Positions 1 to 7,833 of a stretch of DNA of 37,001 nt are shown piece after piece. The number at the start of each line of letters is the position of its first letter. The first letter of the stretch is position 1. Origin of the DNA: Hungatella sp. (GTDB lineage: Bacteria; Bacillota; Clostridia; Lachnospirales; Lachnospiraceae). The stretch covers positions 1-37,001 of the forward strand of contig JAAWHU010000030.1 of assembly GCA_022796015.1 (NCBI GenBank), written 5' to 3'. Below the pieces are notes generated by a model. It saw only the letters and a program-made list of their open reading frames with translations. It was not told where the DNA came from and did no database searches. Both the position numbers and the translations under genes were made by a program.

Positions 1-125
1 TTGGGACCCGCAAAAACATGAAAAAGTAGCCCGATAGGGCGGATTTTGAATGTTTTTAGGATTGCGGGAGCATGAAATGCGGAGCAATCCGTAGGCATCG
101 GGGGTCAAAAAAACCTTTTGACCCC
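1..125. other. Structured intergenic element with nested hairpins
   Basis: Non-coding stretch with several arms that pair. CCCGCA (7-12) pairs with TGCGGG (63-68), AAAAACAT (12-19) with ATGTTTTT (50-57), and GCCC (29-32) with GGGC (37-40) around a GATA loop. GGATTGC (59-65) can instead pair with GCAATCC (84-90), enclosing GCAT/ATGC (70-73/77-80). A perfect 10-bp hairpin follows, GGGGTCAAAA (101-110) with TTTTGACCCC (116-125), without a clear T-tract. It may be the 3' end of an upstream transcript, an intergenic repeat or a structured RNA. The strand cannot be decided from the sequence. Confidence 0.5.
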
Positions 126-171
126 AACAAACATCTTTGTATCTGTCTATTATAGAGTTAGCTGTCCTTAT

Positions 172-200
172 TTGTCAACAGAAAAACCTGCAGTTACAAA
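172..200 (+). promoter_or_regulatory. Possible promoter of the LytTR regulator gene
   Basis: TTGTCA (172-177) is followed after 17 bp by TACAAA (195-200). The -10 is weak, and the 5' leader would be about 85 nt. This is only a candidate; the rest of 126-291 shows no other clear signal. Confidence 0.3.
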
Positions 201-291
201 AAACCGGAGGTACGTCATTGTGTCACCCGATTTCTGTAGAAAAAACGTATAAAATAGAACCAGCAACCACTCAGAAAGGACAGGTGAGGAA

Positions 292-1020
292 ATGTGGTCA
301 ATAGCCATTTGCGATGACAACAGGCGGGAATGTAATGAGATGGAGGAACTGCTGGATACTTATTGTGAAGAGAAGAAGATTGCATTGGAGACAGAATTGT
401 TCTATGATGGGTTTTCTCTGTGTGAAAGAATGGAAGCAGGCAAACGCTATGATCTGATTTTTCTGGATATCCTTATGTGCGGGATGGATGGGATCCAGGT
501 GGGCAGCAGGATCCGTCACGCACTTGATGATGAGGAGGTGGAACTGGTCTATATGTCCTGTGTTATGGGGGATGCAGATCTGCTTCTCCAGAACCGGCCC
601 ATAGGATTTATGGGCAAGCCCATACAAAAGGAAGAGGTGTATCGGACCGTGGACTATGCCAGAAAGCTGGGGGACCGGTTCCGAAAATGGTTTTTATACA
701 AGAAGGACAGAATAAGCTACCAGGTTCCTTATAAAGAAATCCTGTATTTTCAGAGTGTGGGAAGGAAGGTGGAACTTCATACCTTAAGGGGAGTTCATGA
801 ATTTTACGGAAAGCTGTCGGAGATTTTGGAGGAAGGGCTTCCGGAACAGTTTGTTCAGATCCATCAGTCTTATATTATTAATCGAGACTTTGTTGTACGG
901 TTTGATAAAGAAAGGGTATATCTGAAGGGAAAGGAAGGATATTTTTCCATCAGCCAGACCTACCGTCAGTCTGCAGGCCAGTGGCTTTTGGGCCTTCCTT
1001 TGCCGGATTATGTCAAATAA
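292..1020 (+). CDS. LytTR-family response regulator (AgrA/ComE type)
   Basis: Two-domain response regulator of 242 aa. Residues 1-120 form a receiver domain with acidic residues near the N-terminus (ICDDN) and the likely phosphorylated Asp59 in FLDILM. Residues about 145-235 are a LytTR DNA-binding domain, recognisable from YFQSVGRKVELHT and the segment EQFVQIHQSYIINRDFV. The ATG follows GGTGAGG at good spacing. Such proteins are normally paired with a GHKL sensor kinase and often control peptide-signalling or surface genes. No partner kinase is visible here, although one could lie to the left of the window. The gene appears monocistronic and is followed by a candidate small RNA. Family assignment is firm; targets and signal are unknown. 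Confidence 0.9.
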   Translation: MWSIAICDDNRRECNEMEELLDTYCEEKKIALETELFYDGFSLCERMEAGKRYDLIFLDILMCGMDGIQVGSRIRHALDDEEVELVYMSCVMGDADLLLQNRPIGFMGKPIQKEEVYRTVDYARKLGDRFRKWFLYKKDRISYQVPYKEILYFQSVGRKVELHTLRGVHEFYGKLSEILEEGLPEQFVQIHQSYIINRDFVVRFDKERVYLKGKEGYFSISQTYRQSAGQWLLGLPLPDYVK

Positions 1021-1077
1021 CCCTATGAATTATGACATGGAAGAAAAATTTAAAGAAATGTGTGTTACAATAAAGCT

Positions 1078-1178
1078 TGTCTCAGGGCAGCCCTCTCAGG
1101 CGTAGAAAGTGCTCTTTCTGCACACGTTGGCTCTGGGATATGAAAAGTCCGGAATTAGGGGTTTTCCGGACTTTTTTT
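1078..1178 (+). ncRNA. Candidate small structured RNA or orphan leader with terminator
   Basis: An extended -10 element, TGT-TACAAT (1063-1071), would start a transcript of about 100 nt near 1078. The RNA could fold a basal stem CAGGGC/GCTCTG enclosing an 8-bp hairpin GTAGAAAG-tgct-CTTTCTGC. It ends in a textbook intrinsic terminator: a 12-bp stem (1143-1154 with 1164-1175) followed by a run of Ts to 1178. The sulfhydrylase gene downstream has its own promoter after this terminator, so the RNA could be free-standing. It could also be an attenuator-type leader. I do not recognise T-box, SAM, 6S or SRP consensus in it. Confidence 0.5.
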
Positions 1179-1185
1179 GTTGTCC

Positions 1186-1214
1186 TTGATTTTCGGATTG
1201 AGTTTGTGTACAAT
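1186..1214 (+). promoter_or_regulatory. Promoter of the sulfhydrylase operon
   Basis: TTGATT (1186-1191) and TACAAT (1209-1214) are separated by exactly 17 bp. They lie just after the preceding terminator and 35 bp before the start codon. This is a good sigma-A-type match. Confidence 0.65.
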
Positions 1215-1248
1215 GGAAAGAAATCGTTACAACCCAGGAGGATATCAT

Positions 1249-2526
1249 ATGAACCAGAAGCAGTCACAAGACACCATCTGCATACAAGGAGGCTGGGAAC
1301 CGAAAAACGGTCACCCCCGGGTTCTTCCTATCTATCAGAGCACTACCTTTAAATATGAGACCAGCGAACAGATGGGACGTCTGTTTGATCTGGAGGAGAA
1401 CGGATATTTTTATACCAGGCTGGCGAACCCCACCAATGATGCAGTGGCGGACAAGATCTGTAAGCTGGAGGGGGGGACGGCGGCCATGCTGACTTCATCA
1501 GGCCAGGCCGCCAACATGTACGCAGTTTTAAATATCTGTTCCGCAGGTGATCACATTGTCAGTGCAGCCACGATTTATGGGGGGACTTCCAATCTTTTTA
1601 CCGTGACGTTAAAACGGTTTGGAATAGAATGTACTCTGGTGGATCCTGACGCCCCCCGGGAAGAGATCGAAAAGGCTTTCCGCCCCAACACAAAAGCAGT
1701 GTTTGGAGAGACCATAGCCAATCCGGCCTTGGTAGTGCTGGATCTGGAGAAATTCGCTGCACTGGCCCGCAGCCACGGGGTTCCTTTTATTGTAGACAAC
1801 ACCTTTGCGACTCCGATTAACTGCCGTCCCATAGAGTGGGGAGCCCATATTGTGACTCACTCTACTACAAAGTATATGGATGGACATGCCATGGCTGTGG
1901 GGGGCTGTATTGTGGACAGCGGGAATTTTGACTGGGAGGCTCACAAGGACAAATTCCCCGGCCTTACCACGCCTGATGAGTCCTATCATGGGATTGTATA
2001 CACGGAGCGCTTCGGAAAGGGGGCTTATATCACCAAGGCTACGGCTCAGCTCATGAGGGATATGGGGTCCATTCAGTCGCCTCAGAATGCATTTCTTCTG
2101 AATATCGGTCTGGAGACCCTCCACTTGAGAATGCCGCGCCACTGTGAGAATGCTCTGAAGGTAGCCGAGTACTTAAAATCCAGGGAGGATGTGGCATGGG
2201 TAAAATACCCGGGACTGAAGGGAGATGCCCACTATGAATTGGCAAGGAAATATATGCCTCATGGGACCTGCGGAGTCATTTCCTTCGGACTGAAGGGCGG
2301 AAGGGAGGCGGCCGCCGTGTTTATGGACCGCTTAAAGCTGGCGGCCATTGTGACCCATGTGGCGGATGCCAGGACTTCCGTGCTTCATCCTGCCAGCCAT
2401 ACCCATCGTCAGTTAAGCGATGAACAGCTGGTGGAAGCAGGGGTGGATCCGTCCATGATCCGGTTCAGCGTAGGGATCGAGGGAGCGGATGACATTATAG
2501 AGGATATCCGCCAGGCCCTGGAATGA
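1249..2526 (+). CDS. metY: O-acetylhomoserine sulfhydrylase (aminocarboxypropyltransferase)
   Basis: PLP enzyme of the Cys/Met metabolism family, 425 aa. It would make homocysteine from O-acetylhomoserine and sulfide, or cysteine from O-acetylserine, in the cytosol. The start is ATG 1249, 7 nt after AGGAGG (1236-1241); an upstream in-frame start at 1177 falls in the terminator and promoter and is unlikely. The N-terminal TICIQGGWEPKNGHPRVLPIYQSTTF, the YTRLANPT segment and the Schiff-base Lys208 in HSTTKYMDGH are diagnostic, as is the C-terminal RFSVGIEGADDIIEDI. Length matches the family (about 425-430). It opens a tight group with ribU and cls. Cystathionine gamma-lyase or -synthase relatives are shorter, near 380-400 aa, so MetY is preferred. 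Confidence 0.93.
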   Translation: MNQKQSQDTICIQGGWEPKNGHPRVLPIYQSTTFKYETSEQMGRLFDLEENGYFYTRLANPTNDAVADKICKLEGGTAAMLTSSGQAANMYAVLNICSAGDHIVSAATIYGGTSNLFTVTLKRFGIECTLVDPDAPREEIEKAFRPNTKAVFGETIANPALVVLDLEKFAALARSHGVPFIVDNTFATPINCRPIEWGAHIVTHSTTKYMDGHAMAVGGCIVDSGNFDWEAHKDKFPGLTTPDESYHGIVYTERFGKGAYITKATAQLMRDMGSIQSPQNAFLLNIGLETLHLRMPRHCENALKVAEYLKSREDVAWVKYPGLKGDAHYELARKYMPHGTCGVISFGLKGGREAAAVFMDRLKLAAIVTHVADARTSVLHPASHTHRQLSDEQLVEAGVDPSMIRFSVGIEGADDIIEDIRQALE

Positions 2527-2560
2527 GAAGAAAAGGAAAAGGAAAAGGATGAGGTTTAAG

Positions 2561-3157
2561 ATGAACACAAGAAAATTGCTGAATATAAGAAACCTGGTGC
2601 TTATGGGGATGCTGGGGGCCATCGGCGCGGTGCTCATGCTCTTTGAGTTCCCCCTGCCCTTTGTGGCGCCCTCTTTCTATGGTCTGGATCTCAGTGAGAT
2701 TCCGGTGCTGGTGGGAACCTTTGCCATGGGTCCTATGGCAGGAGCCATAATCGAGGGTGTGAAGATTCTGGTAAAGCTGGTGTTAAAGCCTACTTCCACA
2801 GGCTTTGTAGGTGAATTTGCCAACGTGTGCATCGGATGCGCCCTGGTACTGCCGGCAGGTTTGATCTATAAGGTTAAGAAGACAAAAAAAGGAGCCATTG
2901 CCGGTATGGTGGTGGGAACCATATCCATGGCTTTCGTGGGGGCAGTGCTCAATGCCCTGGTGATGCTGCCCTTCTACTCCAATTTTATGCCTTTGGAGTC
3001 TATTTTGGAGGCAGGAGCTGCCATTAATCCGGCCATCAGCAGTGTGTGGACCTTTGTCTTTTTGGCTGTGGCGCCCTTTAACCTGATTAAAGGCGCCTTG
3101 GTGTCCCTCATCACGTCATTGGTGTACAAACGGATCAGTGTGATCATTCACAGATAG
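2561..3157 (+). CDS. ribU: RibU-like riboflavin ECF transporter S-component
   Basis: Integral membrane substrate-binding subunit of an energy-coupling-factor vitamin transporter, 198 aa with about six hydrophobic segments. The segment APSFYGLDLSEIPVLVGTFAMG, followed by GPMAGAIIEGVKILVKLVL, matches the RibU/riboflavin S-component signature, so flavin is the likely ligand. ATG 2561 is chosen because GAGG lies 6 nt upstream; an alternative ATG at 2549 would add MRFK. It begins 34 nt after metY and probably shares its transcript. No FMN riboswitch is seen upstream. The shared EcfA/EcfT energising module is not in the window, as is usual for group II ECF S-components. Substrate is inferred from family resemblance. 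Confidence 0.85.
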   Translation: MNTRKLLNIRNLVLMGMLGAIGAVLMLFEFPLPFVAPSFYGLDLSEIPVLVGTFAMGPMAGAIIEGVKILVKLVLKPTSTGFVGEFANVCIGCALVLPAGLIYKVKKTKKGAIAGMVVGTISMAFVGAVLNALVMLPFYSNFMPLESILEAGAAINPAISSVWTFVFLAVAPFNLIKGALVSLITSLVYKRISVIIHR

Positions 3158-3175
3158 AGAGTTGGTAAGCGACGA

Positions 3176-4744
3176 ATGAAAGAATTTCAAAAGAAACTGA
3201 GAGGGCTTCTGCGCATAGTATTTGGGCGTACCGCATATGTGGTTCTGTTTCTGGCGATCCAAATCGGCTTTTTGTTCGGTGTCATGCGCTGGTTGACAAA
3301 CTATTCCCTGTATGTATATGTGGCCCTGATGGTTTTAGGCGGGATCACCTGCGTGTATATTATCAACAAGCGGGAGAATCCCAGCTTCAAGCTTGGGTGG
3401 ATCGTCCCGATCCTTGTATTTCCCGTGTTCGGAACGTTGTTCTACCTTCTCATTGAAGCGGACCTTGGAAGTCGGATGTATGCAAAGAGAGCCAACGAGC
3501 TTATTGAGGAGACCAGGAAATTTTTAGATCAGGACAGCCAGGTGAAAGAAGCCCTTTTTCAGGCAGACGGACAGACAGCCAATCTGGCAAACTATGTGTG
3601 GGAGAGGGGAGGATTTCCGGTCTATGAGGATACACAGGCCACCTACTTTCCAAGCGGTCAGGAGAAGTTTGAGAGGCTGAAGGAGGAACTTAGGAAGGCC
3701 AGGCATTTTATTTTTCTGGAGTACTTTATTGTAGAGCGGGGAGTCATGTGGGACTCCATCCTTGAGATTTTAGAGGAGAAGGTAAAGGAAGGGGTGGAAG
3801 TCCGCTTCATGTATGATGGCATGTGCTCTCTCATGCTTCTTCCCTACCGATACCCTGATCTCATAGAGAAAAAAGGGATCCACTGTCAGACATTTGCCCC
3901 TATCCGGCCTCTTTTGTCTACCTATCAGAACAACCGGGATCACAGAAAGATTGTGGTGATCGATGGGCATACTGCCTTCACAGGCGGCATTAATCTTGCA
4001 GACGAGTATATTAATGAGAGAAAGCGGTTCGGATACTGGAAAGATACGGCGGTGATGTTGAAAGGCCCGGGCGTGAGAAGCTTTACCGTTATGTTTCTTC
4101 AGAACTGGAATATCTGGAGGAAGACTCCCTGTCCTTACGAAAAATATGTGTCGGCGCAGCCAGAGAGCCAATGGGGTGGGAAGTCCGGATTATCAGAAGG
4201 ATTTGTAATGCCCTACGGGGATACGCCTCTTGACCATGAGCCTGTAGGCAAATATGTATATATGGATATTCTTTACCAGGCAAAGCGCTATGTCCATATT
4301 ATGACGCCATACCTGATTCTGGATGATGAGACCTTAAACGCCCTGAGCTTTGCGGCCAAAAAAGGAGTGGAGGTTATGATTATTATGCCTCACATTCCGG
4401 ACAAGAAGTATGCGTTCTTTCTGGCCCATACTTATTACGAAGAACTTTTGGACGCAGGGGTGCAGATCTATGAATTTACTCCCGGATTCGTCCATGCCAA
4501 AGTATTTACCAGCGATGACGAGAAGGCGGTGGTGGGAACCATCAACCTGGATTTCAGGAGCTTGTATCATCATTTTGAGTGCGCCGCATATTTTTACAGG
4601 AATCCGGTGGTGGCGGACGTGGAGAAGGACTATCAGAAGACCCTGTCCCAGTGCGTGAGAATCACAAAAGAAACCTGCAGGGCCTATCCCTTTTATGAAA
4701 AGCTGGCAGGAAGGGCTCTGCGCCTCATTGCCCCTCTGATGTAG
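3176..4744 (+). CDS. cls: Cardiolipin synthase (phospholipase D family)
   Basis: Membrane-bound enzyme of 522 aa that condenses two phosphatidylglycerol molecules into cardiolipin. The N-terminus has about three hydrophobic segments (residues 15-40, 42-62 and 74-95) of the PLDc_N type. Two complete HKD motifs follow: HRKIVVID (His256, Lys258, Asp263) and HAKVFTSD (His440, Lys442, Asp447). Each continues with a Gly/Asn segment, GGINLADEY and GTINLDFRS. Length is normal for bacterial Cls. The start ATG 3176 has only a weak purine stretch upstream and lies 18 nt after ribU, so translation may be partly coupled. A strong terminator follows, closing the metY-ribU-cls group. Confidence 0.93.
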   Translation: MKEFQKKLRGLLRIVFGRTAYVVLFLAIQIGFLFGVMRWLTNYSLYVYVALMVLGGITCVYIINKRENPSFKLGWIVPILVFPVFGTLFYLLIEADLGSRMYAKRANELIEETRKFLDQDSQVKEALFQADGQTANLANYVWERGGFPVYEDTQATYFPSGQEKFERLKEELRKARHFIFLEYFIVERGVMWDSILEILEEKVKEGVEVRFMYDGMCSLMLLPYRYPDLIEKKGIHCQTFAPIRPLLSTYQNNRDHRKIVVIDGHTAFTGGINLADEYINERKRFGYWKDTAVMLKGPGVRSFTVMFLQNWNIWRKTPCPYEKYVSAQPESQWGGKSGLSEGFVMPYGDTPLDHEPVGKYVYMDILYQAKRYVHIMTPYLILDDETLNALSFAAKKGVEVMIIMPHIPDKKYAFFLAHTYYEELLDAGVQIYEFTPGFVHAKVFTSDDEKAVVGTINLDFRSLYHHFECAAYFYRNPVVADVEKDYQKTLSQCVRITKETCRAYPFYEKLAGRALRLIAPLM

Positions 4745-4761
4745 AACAGCCATAGAGCAGC

Positions 4762-4793
4762 AAAAGAGTCCGTGAAACGGGCTCTTTTGTTTT
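4762..4793 (+). terminator. Intrinsic terminator after cls
   Basis: A 12-bp stem AAAAGAGTCCGT (4762-4773) with ACGGGCTCTTTT (4777-4788), containing one G-U pair, has a GAA loop and is followed by GTTTTT. It is A/T-rich on both flanks and could work in both directions. Confidence 0.8.
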
Positions 4794-4803
4794 TGGAAAG
4801 AAT

Positions 4804-4844
4804 CACAAAATGAACACAAAATGAACACAATTCCCTGATAAAGT
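4804..4844 (+). promoter_or_regulatory. Tandem 11-bp repeats overlapping a weak promoter
   Basis: CACAAAATGAA occurs at 4804-4814 and again at 4815-4825, with a third partial copy CACAA at 4826-4830. A -10-like TAAAGT (4839-4844) follows, but there is no good -35 because that position lies inside the second repeat. Head-to-tail half-sites on an 11-bp period are typical of OmpR/PhoB-family activators. The site is directly upstream of the SLH/exporter operon. Confidence 0.45.
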
Positions 4845-4884
4845 AAATTCAGGAAAAAACAGAAGTCAGAAAGGAACAGGAACT

Positions 4885-5985
4885 ATGAACAGATATGGGG
4901 TGACGGCCTGTGTTACGGCTGCTGCAGTGCTTGCCGTGGGAATACCCTTTACGGCGGAGGCCTCCAGTAATTACGAAATGAGGAGAAAGGTGATAGGGTT
5001 AAGCGGAATCATGAGTATATCAGGGGACCATAATGCCATGGTGACCAGAGGGGAGTATGCCCAGATGCTGGTGAATGCCAGTGTTTGGAAGCAGACGGCT
5101 CTTCAGACCAGCTCCACCGCTGTGTTTTCCGATGTGCCTGCCACAGACCAGCATGCATCAGCCATTCGGACGGCCGCGGAGAAGGGATGGATGAGCGGGT
5201 ATCTGGGAGGTGTGTTCCGCCCGGATCAGCAGATCACCCTTCAGGAAGCCATAAGAGGGCTGCTGGCCCTTTTGGAGTATACGGATGAAGACTTTGCCGG
5301 CAATCAGATCAACGGGCGATGGGCCCAGTACAATTATTTGGAGTTAGGGGAGCATATCGGCAAGGAGCCTTCGGAGGTTCTCACAAGGGCGGACTGCATC
5401 AATCTTTTCTATAATCTGCTATGTGCAGAGACTTCCTCAGGAAAAGATTACTGTACCCTTTTGGGATATGAGCTTTCCTCCGATGGGGAGGTAAATCCTT
5501 TGACGATTACGGACAATGAACTGAAAGGGCCGAAAGTGGTAAAGAGGACTATGAGCCTGGACGACTTTGTTCCCTTCTCCCTGAGCCAGGCCACCTTTTA
5601 TCTGGATGGGCAGATTTCCACCATGGAACGGGTAAAACAGGCTAAATCCAACGGGTTTGTGGTTCTCTATTACAACACCAATACGAAGACTGTCTGGGCT
5701 TACAGCTCCTTAAATGTGGATCAGGAGACAGGCGGAGGCATGGTGGCCATAAAGGGGGAAATCACCGGGATCTACTATTCCTCCAGCAATGTTATGACAC
5801 CCTCCACGGTGATCTTAGATGATGATACAGGAACGCAGTACCAGCTGAAAGACGCAGACGTGCAGTTTGCATTTTCCATATATGGGGAGATGCAGGTGGG
5901 GGACGAGGTGATCCTGATCTGCGAGAAATCGGCAGCAGGCGATGGCGCCGAGTCTTACACCGTAACAGATTATATTGAGTATTAA
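4885..5985 (+). CDS. SLH-domain cell-surface protein
   Basis: Exported protein of 366 aa. Residues 1-27 form a signal peptide (basic start, Ala/Val-rich core, AEASS cleavage region). Residues about 40-200 contain S-layer homology repeats, with the typical TRGEYAQMLVNAS and VFSDVPATDQHASAIRTAAEKGWMSG patterns and FRPDQQITLQEAIRGLL. These modules usually bind secondary cell-wall polymer. The C-terminal part (about 200-366) looks beta-rich and I do not recognise it. It sits 29 nt upstream of a MacAB-type exporter and should share its mRNA. It might anchor or extend that exporter across the wall; that role is inferred. ATG 4885 follows AGGAACAGGAA. Confidence 0.8.
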   Translation: MNRYGVTACVTAAAVLAVGIPFTAEASSNYEMRRKVIGLSGIMSISGDHNAMVTRGEYAQMLVNASVWKQTALQTSSTAVFSDVPATDQHASAIRTAAEKGWMSGYLGGVFRPDQQITLQEAIRGLLALLEYTDEDFAGNQINGRWAQYNYLELGEHIGKEPSEVLTRADCINLFYNLLCAETSSGKDYCTLLGYELSSDGEVNPLTITDNELKGPKVVKRTMSLDDFVPFSLSQATFYLDGQISTMERVKQAKSNGFVVLYYNTNTKTVWAYSSLNVDQETGGGMVAIKGEITGIYYSSSNVMTPSTVILDDDTGTQYQLKDADVQFAFSIYGEMQVGDEVILICEKSAAGDGAESYTVTDYIEY

Positions 5986-6014
5986 AGATTATCTCATAGA
6001 CAGAGGGCGAAACC

Positions 6015-7823
6015 ATGATAAAATTTTTTGGCAGAACCAGGAAGGCAGGGGCGAACACGGAAATAGAGGAGAAGGGCTCTACGGCCGGAGGCACAGGCGG
6101 GAAAAAGAGCAGAAAGGGCCGCAGAGGAAAGGGAAAAAAGGGGGCGGTAAAGGGAGTGGCGCTGGTGGCTGCGGCTGTGGCTGCCGTTATGGGTATCCGG
6201 CATATGATGGATACAAAGGCAGTGTCGGGACCGGACGCAGTGTCCATAAAGACTACTGCAGTCAAGCGGATGAATATTACCTCATCCCTGTCCTCCTCAG
6301 GCAGTCTTTCCCCCAAGGATACCTACAATATCACATCCCTAGTGTCGGGAGATGTGGTGACGGCGGATTTTGAAGAGGGAGATCAGGTGACGGAGGGCCA
6401 GGTCCTCTATGTCATCGATGCTTCCTCCATGGAGACAGAGCTGAATATGGCACAGAACTCTGTAGAGAGGGCCCAGACCACTTATGATCTGGCCTTAGAG
6501 GATTACAACCGGGCCCTTGAGGACTACAGCGGCAATACATACAAATCTACGGAGACCGGATTTATCAAAACCCTTTATGTCAAGGCAGGAGATAAGGTAA
6601 GCGGCAACACGAAGCTGGCAGATATCTACAATGATCAGATTATGAAAATTAAAGTACCTTTTTTATCTACCGACGCAGCGTTCATCGGGCCAGGCAATGA
6701 GGCTGTAATCACCATGTCCAATACAGGAGAACAGATAATAGGAACCGTCACATCAGTGAGCAATATGGAGGGAACCATGACCGGAGGACGGCTGGTGCGG
6801 TATGTGACGGTTCAGGTTGCAAACCCCGGAGGCTTAACAGAGGAATCCTCTGCCACAGTACAGATCGGGGAATTTCTCTGTGCTCAGGAAAGCACCTTTG
6901 AGGCCAGCCTTGACACGGTTATGAGCGCCGACATTTCGGGGACCGTGGAGATTGCCTCCATGCTGGTCAATGAAGGAGATTACGTGGGAAAGGGAAGCTC
7001 CTTTTTCAAGATGACAGACAAGACGGCAGATAATCTCATAAGAACCTACAAAAATGCCATGGATCAGGCTAAGGAATCCTTAGAGTCTTCCCAGAGCAAG
7101 TTGGATTCCACCCAGGACTCCTATGAGAACTATAGGATCACCGCCCCTATCTCCGGCACGGTGATCACCAAGAATACTAAGGCGGGAGACAAGATCAGCT
7201 CCGGCGGCAACGGAGCCGTTACCCTGGCAGTGATCTACGACCTGTCCCAGCTTACCTTCGAGATGTCTGTGGATGAGCTGGATGTGCAGAAGGTGGCTGT
7301 GGGCCAGTCTGTGGAAATCAAAGCCGACGCCTTCGAGGGCCAGACGTTTTCCGGGAAGGTGACCAATATAAGCCTTGCCGGATCCTACTCCAACGGAGTC
7401 ACCAACTATCCGGTAACCGTGACTTTGGAGGATTCGGGGGAACTTTTGCCCGGCATGAATGTGGATGGTACCATTATCTTAGAGGAGGCCCAGGATGTTC
7501 TGGCGATTCCTGTGGACTGCCTCATGAGAGGCAACCGGGTCTATGTGAAGGACGACTCTGTGACGGAGAGCCAGGGCCAGGTTCCCAAGGGCTTTAGGGC
7601 CGTGGAAGTGGAGACAGGCCTTATGAACGACGACTATGTGGAGATCCTTGCGGGATTGTCGGAGGGGGACCAGGTATATGTCTCAGAATCCTCAGTGTCA
7701 GGAGGCTTTGAAATGATGCCGGGCATGGGCGGACCCGGTATGGGAGGCCCTCAGGGCGGCGGCTCCGGCGGGAGACGTCAGGGAGGCTCAGGAGGCATGA
7801 GCGGTCCCGGCGGCCGGCCATAA
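6015..7823 (+). CDS. HlyD/MacA-type adaptor subunit, duplicated lipoyl modules
   Basis: Membrane-fusion (adaptor) protein of 602 aa for the MacB-like exporter encoded next. A Lys/Arg/Gly-rich cytosolic start (1-46) precedes one membrane segment near 47-64. The rest should be outside the membrane. Four half-lipoyl motifs are visible: SGDVVTADFEEGDQVTEGQ, GFIKTLYVKAGDKVSG, SGTVEIASMLVNEGDYVGKG and SGTVITKNTKAGDKISSG. The first two and last two flank helical stretches at about 140-175 and 335-375, so the protein seems to hold two lipoyl/coiled-coil units where MacA usually has one. The last 45 residues are Gly/Met/Pro-rich and low complexity. Length is well above the usual 350-450. It lies 10 nt before the ATPase gene. 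Confidence 0.85.
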   Translation: MIKFFGRTRKAGANTEIEEKGSTAGGTGGKKSRKGRRGKGKKGAVKGVALVAAAVAAVMGIRHMMDTKAVSGPDAVSIKTTAVKRMNITSSLSSSGSLSPKDTYNITSLVSGDVVTADFEEGDQVTEGQVLYVIDASSMETELNMAQNSVERAQTTYDLALEDYNRALEDYSGNTYKSTETGFIKTLYVKAGDKVSGNTKLADIYNDQIMKIKVPFLSTDAAFIGPGNEAVITMSNTGEQIIGTVTSVSNMEGTMTGGRLVRYVTVQVANPGGLTEESSATVQIGEFLCAQESTFEASLDTVMSADISGTVEIASMLVNEGDYVGKGSSFFKMTDKTADNLIRTYKNAMDQAKESLESSQSKLDSTQDSYENYRITAPISGTVITKNTKAGDKISSGGNGAVTLAVIYDLSQLTFEMSVDELDVQKVAVGQSVEIKADAFEGQTFSGKVTNISLAGSYSNGVTNYPVTVTLEDSGELLPGMNVDGTIILEEAQDVLAIPVDCLMRGNRVYVKDDSVTESQGQVPKGFRAVEVETGLMNDDYVEILAGLSEGDQVYVSESSVSGGFEMMPGMGGPGMGGPQGGGSGGRRQGGSGGMSGPGGRP

Positions 7824-7833
7824 GGAGGCAGTT

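Noticed and set aside
1078-1248. SAM riboswitch or T-box upstream of metY
   Set aside because: No recognisable SAM aptamer blocks and no T-box AGGGTGG-type sequence; the terminator also precedes a separate promoter.
5975-6373. Gly/Arg-rich open frame of 132 codons
   Set aside because: Out-of-frame shadow over the basic N-terminus of the adaptor gene.
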